Of a stretch of DNA of 64,000 nucleotides, positions 58,961 through 64,000 are shown in pieces. Under the pieces are notes generated by a model. The model searched no databases. It was given only the letters and a program-made list of their open reading frames with translations, and was not told the DNA's origin. A program made the position numbers and the translations under genes. The stretch spans positions 32,525,456 to 32,589,455 of the forward strand of contig OY829648.1 in the NCBI GenBank assembly GCA_963691815.1, in the 5' to 3' direction. Position 1 is the stretch's first letter, and every line of letters starts with the position of its first letter. The stretch is from Echiichthys vipera (taxonomy: Eukaryota > Chordata > Actinopteri > Perciformes > Trachinidae).

Positions 58961-61656
58961 TAGAGAAGGCATATTTCCACATCTTATTCTATGATTTTGG
59001 GACCAGAGTTGGTGATTGGTGATTGAACTTGCAGAGACAGGTTTGGTTTGTTTTGTTTAGTTTGAATGAAGTGTGTTATTTCTACAATGATTTGAGGAGA
59101 ACCTATAATGGCAGTTTCTTTTCAGCTCTTACTCTTACTGATCCAGTAAAGGGCTTCTGTGGGTGCAGGTTTACATTCCAAATAGGCAAAAACACACCTG
59201 ACTCGACTTATTCAATCCCCTGAATTGTCTTCACACAGTTGATTTGTTGGATCAGGTGTGTTCTGCCTTGGTTGTAAAGGGTTTATTTCAACCAAACCAG
59301 AATTCTGCCCTATTTAAGTTTAGAAATGAAAGAAACTAAACAGGCTTATGAGTTTGTGAGTTATATAAATGTCTATGGCTTGAGCTTAAGATAAAACATC
59401 AAAAATGATATTGACTTATTTGGAGTAAGAAAATAGTTTGATTGAACTGATTTAATGCAGTGTTTGATGCTATTGACCTTTACAGCCAAACTACATGGGC
59501 TGCATACGCTGCAGGGCACCCCAATTATATCCAACTGCAGCAGCTACATGGGCCACTACATGGGCAATTGCTCAGCTCTAGTTTTACATGTCTTGTCGAT
59601 TTTTCTCTCTCTGCGTGTGGCCCTCCAACAGGTAAAAACTACATAGAACTGTGTAAAAGCTAGTACAATCTGTTTAAGAACGTTTAAGAGAACCAACTGT
59701 ATTAAAACTCAGCCACATGTTACGGGTCCCAAGGATGAGGACCGTGGTGACAAATATGTCAACTGTAGAAGCAGGTGAAGAGCGGAGTAATGAAGACACC
59801 ATGCCTCTCTGTTTTCCTCCAGAATGTGTATGAGTCTGATTTATTTTACACACAATAAAAGCTATGTAAACACTACACAAGTTTTCACTATGCAATTCAG
59901 CTGGTTCTTAGTTCTTAGTCATTTACATTCAACCATTCCACAACCTCAGTGAAATATGTTCTCTTTAAGCTATTTCAGTTTCACTAATCATCACAATTCT
60001 TCTTCTACACAGTTATTTTCAATAAACAGTCTCAGTAAATACATCACAAGTTTGTCTAATTCAGTATTTTACTGGTAGAAATCACTATCCACAGTGTATC
60101 ATGAAAATCCAGCATGTTGGAATAACCCTTTAAATGCATCTGTTAGCTACAAAGAAGTGCTCATAGTGCTTGTGCTACACTAGCTAATAAACTCAGTCAC
60201 TTTTAAATATAACTGTAAATATTTACATTAACAAAAATATATTTCAATAAAAATGATACAAAACGTAACCCGTGCTTTTTTTTTAGAGTGCATAAAGGGC
60301 ACAGACTCTCACTAACGAGCACTTGACCTGAACAAACTCGGTCCGTACTAGCAGCCGCTCGGGAACTTTCTCCCGTTTCTAGTGCATTTTACCCCTAAAT
60401 AACTCAAGCAAACCATCTTAAACACTCTTGTTAACATTAGCATGGATAAAAGGCGACAACACAAACAACATTTTCCGGTTCTCACACCGTTTACCGACCT
60501 GTAGAAGCAGGTGAAGAGCGAAGTAATGAAGACACCATGCGTCTCTGTTTTCCTCCAGAACGTGTCTGAGGTAGCAGCGGAAGGTGGGGCTCCTTTACCG
60601 TAATCCCCGAACACCTGGAGCAACCACAAATGCTCCGCCCCACTGCTATTCAAAATAAAATGACCCCTTTCATATGGTTCTCTATATTTAAATAAAATTA
60701 ATGAAAATAAATACATATATTAATGAAAGTGTCCCATAACACGTCATACAAAATAATATTAATGTGGCCATTCACTCTCAGGGGTGCCACACACACACTT
60801 GAAAGTTTTCTTTTGAACAGCTTGTGGAGAGGTCTGGATAGTACTGATACCTCCCCTCTCAGGATAATCTTATGCAAACTGCAAATAACTAAATAGCTGT
60901 TCTGTAGTTCAGAAATGTACTATCAATTCGAAAAATCTCACAATTGCTGGAATCTTGCTTTTTGTGCTGAATTGTTTGTTCTGTCTATGTTACTCTCTGG
61001 TCTCAACAGTCTGTCATCCTGAAGAAATTCATAATTATTATTAAAAAAAAAAGGATACAGTGATAATAATCAGGAAAATTCTCTTAACATAAATTAAGCT
61101 TCAAACTTTGCACAATAAAACTGCAAAGCTTAAACTCTGACCAAAGTTTAAACTTCACATCACAAACACTGTTACCTCCGTTCTCTGTTTCCTCAGTTCC
61201 AGGTACCCACTGTGCCGGCCTGACTTACCTGTAAGAAAGCCATGAGATGGGACAAGAGGTAAACTATGGTCTGGGAAGTCCATCGCCTAGGCAGGGCTAT
61301 ACCGAACCAAAAACAGCAACGATCAAACAACACCATCACTCATGCTGCACAGCGGTCTCAACACAAAGCACAAGGCTGATTTATTGACATGTCAGGCAGA
61401 AGTAATCCCTTTAATCAGTGAAATCTTATCGCCTGATGAGGAAGTCGCAGTGCACAAAGCACAATCGTTTATCCTTCTGTAATGTAGGACCCTGAAGTAC
61501 TGATGGGGAAAGCCGGGAGTAAAATTGAATTGGGAATAGAGACGGGATAATAAAGCTGATTATAATGCATGGAATGAAGCACTTAGATGTTGACATTATT
61601 ACAACACCCGCTACTAATTAATTACATCCTGGGGAAAACTTTATTTATATTGTCGG

Positions 61657-61687
<31 letters not shown>

Positions 61688-61962
61688 TATACCTAGCATT
61701 CACAAACAGATTTAGAGATACTGTATGTGTGCACAGCCAGAAGCAAGGAGTCATTTACACGTCACATTGAATATTTCTGCTGAAACACAGATAAGGACAG
61801 ACCGTTTAGAAATATATCGTATCTGGATATGTTCTGTTTGCTTTACAGAATCAAATCGGGCTGTCCTCTAATCCACAGGCCAGACCATTAGGTTCTAATA
61901 TTGCATATTTCTGTAATGTTACTAGTACTGTTGTGTTCACTCTGTCCTTATATGTCCTCCAG
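58961..61962. other. intergenic with a duplicated 71-bp block and a CA tract
   Basis: 59764-59834 and 60500-60570 share 67 of 71 bases (from tgtagaagcaggtgaagagc to the segment before tgag), in direct orientation about 736 bp apart. A (CA)n tract lies at 61664-61687. A 122-codon minus frame at 60348-60716 covers one copy and has no recognisable domain. No gene is called. Confidence 0.6.
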
Positions 61963-62371
61963 GGGCCTGTTTCACAAAGCAGGTTTAGTGAAAACTCTGA
62001 GTATGTTAACCCTGAAATGAGGGAAACTCTGAGTTTTCCGTTTCACAAAGGGAGGTAACTCAAACCAGAGACAGAGGGGTAACTCTAGCCTGTTTCACAA
62101 AGGGAGGTAACTTAAACTCTCGGTCAGTTACCATGGTAACATGCTCTCTGAAACTAACCTGGTCGGGACCAGGTTTTTCTCAGAAAACCTTGAGTTTCTC
62201 TCTGTCTCCGCCCTCTTTCAGCCACACACGGTGTTTCATTTCCTCATTCATTCAGTCAGCGGGCGAGTTTTGGCGAAGTATAGTTCTGCTATAGTTCCGT
62301 CTGTTTTTTCAGAAAATCACTGCAAATATCAGTCATTAGAAGTTATATTAGGTGGCGACTATTTCACTACC

Positions 62372-62605
62372 ATGGCGTGTCCTTCTGATAACAATCCCGT
62401 GGATGAAGCTGCAGCATTACTGCGCAGAGAATTAAATATTCGTCGGGAGATGATTATCAGACTATTGATTATAGATGTTCTTGCATTTCCAGGCAATTCT
62501 CTTTTTGAGCGGTACCGTTTCATATCACAGCAGATATTCTGTGTTGCACTGCATTCTTTTGCAAACGGGAGTTTTTGTATACAACGTATAAAAGTCATTC
62601 AGTAG
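62372..62605 (+). pseudogene. HARBI1-like transposase, N-terminal fragment with internal deletion
   Basis: From ATG the frame reads MACPSDNNPVDEAAALLRRE, IRREMIIR, DVLAFPGNSLFERYRFISQQ and then HSFANGSF before a stop. In the family, FERYRF is normally followed by a longer segment before LRFFANGSF, so an internal piece is missing. The DDE catalytic part is absent. A second, more decayed copy of the same start lies at 62650-63120, beginning MACHFDNDPVDEG and soon frameshifted, preceded by the same leader (attagaagttatattaggtg). Confidence 0.8.
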
Positions 62606-63099
62606 GCCTACATTAGAAGTTATATTAGGTGGTGAATATTTACACTACCATGGCGTGTCATTTTGATAACGATCCCGTGGATGAAGGTGACGCATTTCGC
62701 AAAGAGAATTAAATATTCGTCGGGAGATGATTATCAGACCGCGCATAGACGTCCTTAATATGCTGCAGCCATAATTACAAAATGAATGAAATGAATCTTT
62801 TGAGCAAGTTGAATGTATTTGACTCAGCGTTTCTAAATATAATTCCAGCTTTTCTTGCAATTCATAGGTTCAAAAGTGTGTGCTTTTAGTTGGGTTACCG
62901 GTATATTAACTACTCCTATACTGTATAGCCTTCTGATCCAGAATATCACCTATAATGCGAGGGGGCTGAATACGGCACAACACCGTTTCATGTCACAGTC
63001 CATCTCACCCCTCCTTACATTTCCAACATTAACAACCAGAAATGTTCTCATATCACAGCAGATATTGTGTGTTGGGCTGAGTTTTTTTTGCAAATGGGA

Positions 63100-63135
63100 G
63101 TTTTTTATACAACATTGATATGTTGTATAAAAAAC
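63100..63135. repeat. perfect 15-bp inverted repeat with 6-base loop
   Basis: gttttttatacaaca is followed by ttgata and then its exact complement, at the end of the second transposase copy in the Harbinger derivative. It may mark the junction where internal sequence was lost or rearranged. Confidence 0.9.
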
Positions 63136-63361
63136 AGCCACTTACGGTAATATTTACTTTACGATGTAAAACCTGCTCAAAATGAGGCGTCACCATGAGA
63201 CTGTGCTGAGGTTTTACCTGTTTGAAAAATGTTTTTATGTTTCATCTTAAGCTGCGCTTCTCCCCCGCGGGGTTGAACTTAAATGAAATAAATTAATAGG
63301 CTCCCACTCATGCAGTTCCCCCTGTGATATTACTGTGATTGCAACTGGACTACATTTAAAC

Positions 63362-63511
63362 TTATGCACTGACCCGAGCCGCAATGTCCTCCAGCACCGT
63401 CTCCCTCTCTTTTGCTGCAGCAGCGGTGTAAACCTGCTTAAACTCTCCGTATGAGCGCATTAATATTTCCAATTCCAGTTGTAGCGTAGCCCTTCGCTTC
63501 CCCGTTGCCAT
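63362..63511 (-). pseudogene. Harbinger Myb-like protein, N-terminal fragment
   Basis: A 49-codon minus frame, MATGKRRATLQLELEILMRS then YGEFKQVYTAAAAKERETVL and EDIAARVSA-stop. It matches the start of the Myb/SANT-like DNA-binding partner encoded by Harbinger elements (a helix followed by AAAAKERExxWExIAxRVNA). This partner normally carries the transposase to the nucleus and the element ends. Truncated by a stop after RVSA. Confidence 0.75.
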
Positions 63512-63727
63512 GGTGACTCGTCGAATCAGGGCTCCATTGATGCTGTCTTTTTTTACTTGTGGTGCACGCGCTTAACTCCAGGTCAAACTACTCTGAGTTG
63601 ATCAACCTAACGCAAATCTGCTGTTCTGGAACCGAAAACTCAGAGTTTCCTATCTCAGAGTAGATCAACTCAGAGTTCCGGGTTAGACTCAGAGTTTTTT
63701 GAACCTGCTTTGTGAAACAGGCCCCAG

Positions 63728-64000
63728 GTATTTCCGTCAATATGCTTTGGAGGTTTGGTGACCCACCTTCCCAGCTAAAGACAGGCTCCAGTGCTAAAGC
63801 ACACAAACACACCCACACAGGTTTACGTGTATTGGCTCTCCAAACCTGCACAGTGGTGGCTCAGATGGACTTTTTCTAAGGTCCTGTTGGTGCCGTAGCT
63901 GTACTTTTGGAGTAACTTTTAAGCACAACAAAAGAATCAGCTCAATTTAGATTCCAAATACAACCTACACCACTTCATACACACCGCCCTAATACTATTA
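63728..64000. other. flank of the Harbinger element, nothing seen
   Basis: No coding or repeat signal. Confidence 0.5.

Larger units (their letters stand above)
61963..63724 (+). mobile_element. PIF/Harbinger deletion derivative with CAG target duplication
   Basis: Termini gggcctgtttcacaaagcag (61963) and the inverted copy ending ctgctttgtgaaacaggccc (63724) are flanked by CAG at 61960-61962 and 63725-63727. The empty site would read tcctCCAGGTATTT-like, close to the CWG-centred target I recall for zebrafish Harbinger elements. Subterminal regions repeat gtttcacaaagggaggtaac on the left and actcagagtt on the right. Inside are remnants of both Harbinger genes in the usual divergent-ended layout: transposase (+) and Myb-like protein (-). 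Confidence 0.92.

Noticed and set aside
60348..60716. 122-codon minus frame
   Set aside because: No recognisable domain; it covers a 71-bp repeated block, and composition looks non-coding.

Overview
The window looks like intronic and intergenic DNA of a teleost fish. It is AT-rich and has spliced cadherin exons, long CA/TA microsatellites, and a dense mix of fish-type transposable elements (RTE/Rex3-like and L2-like LINEs, tRNA-derived SINEs, hAT, Tc1, PIF/Harbinger and KDZ-like DNA transposons). All calls rest on reading the sequence; no database search was possible.

Region 1 (1-16.3 kb) holds the 5' half of one host gene on the minus strand, a desmosomal cadherin of the desmoglein type. 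Five exons join in phase: signal peptide (15796-15840), propeptide with RNKR cleavage site and Trp2 (6840-6968), two EC1 exons (3634-3792, 3387-3528) and the first EC2 exon (1328-1488). Later exons must lie beyond position 1. Intron 1 carries an antisense RTE-type LINE with an intact 1061-codon ORF, an eroded hAT element and other repeats. Exon 2 has only about 70-80 bp of unique flank on each side, between a TIR element and the LINE. An L2 fragment and a (TG)n tract sit just upstream of the probable promoter.

Region 2 (16.3-26.7 kb) is gene-poor: a SINE, LINE debris, a copy of a repeat with degenerate CCCTAA tracts, and a 3-kb foldback-like element with 590-bp inverted arms and subterminal tandem repeats.

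Region 3 (26.7-39.0 kb) is the most unusual part. A 55-bp inverted repeat at 26780 and 38979 brackets two convergent spliced coding units. The left unit (+) encodes a small basic protein, then a run of exons resembling the C-terminal part of a KDZ (Kyakuja-Dileera-Zisupton) transposase. The right unit (-) begins with a CxxC...CxxC zinc-ribbon exon that has a poly-A frameshift. Between them lie a 127-unit CA tract and a 4 x 76-bp satellite. I read this as a large, partly deleted DNA transposon or a composite of two.

Region 4 (39-64 kb) is repeat debris with no confident host gene: LINE and SINE fragments, two more CCCTAA-bearing repeats, a Tc1 deletion derivative (54185-54982), remnants of a cysteine-rich-tail protein family (57.4-58.9 kb), and a well-delimited PIF/Harbinger deletion derivative (61963-63724) with CAG target duplications and pieces of both Harbinger proteins.
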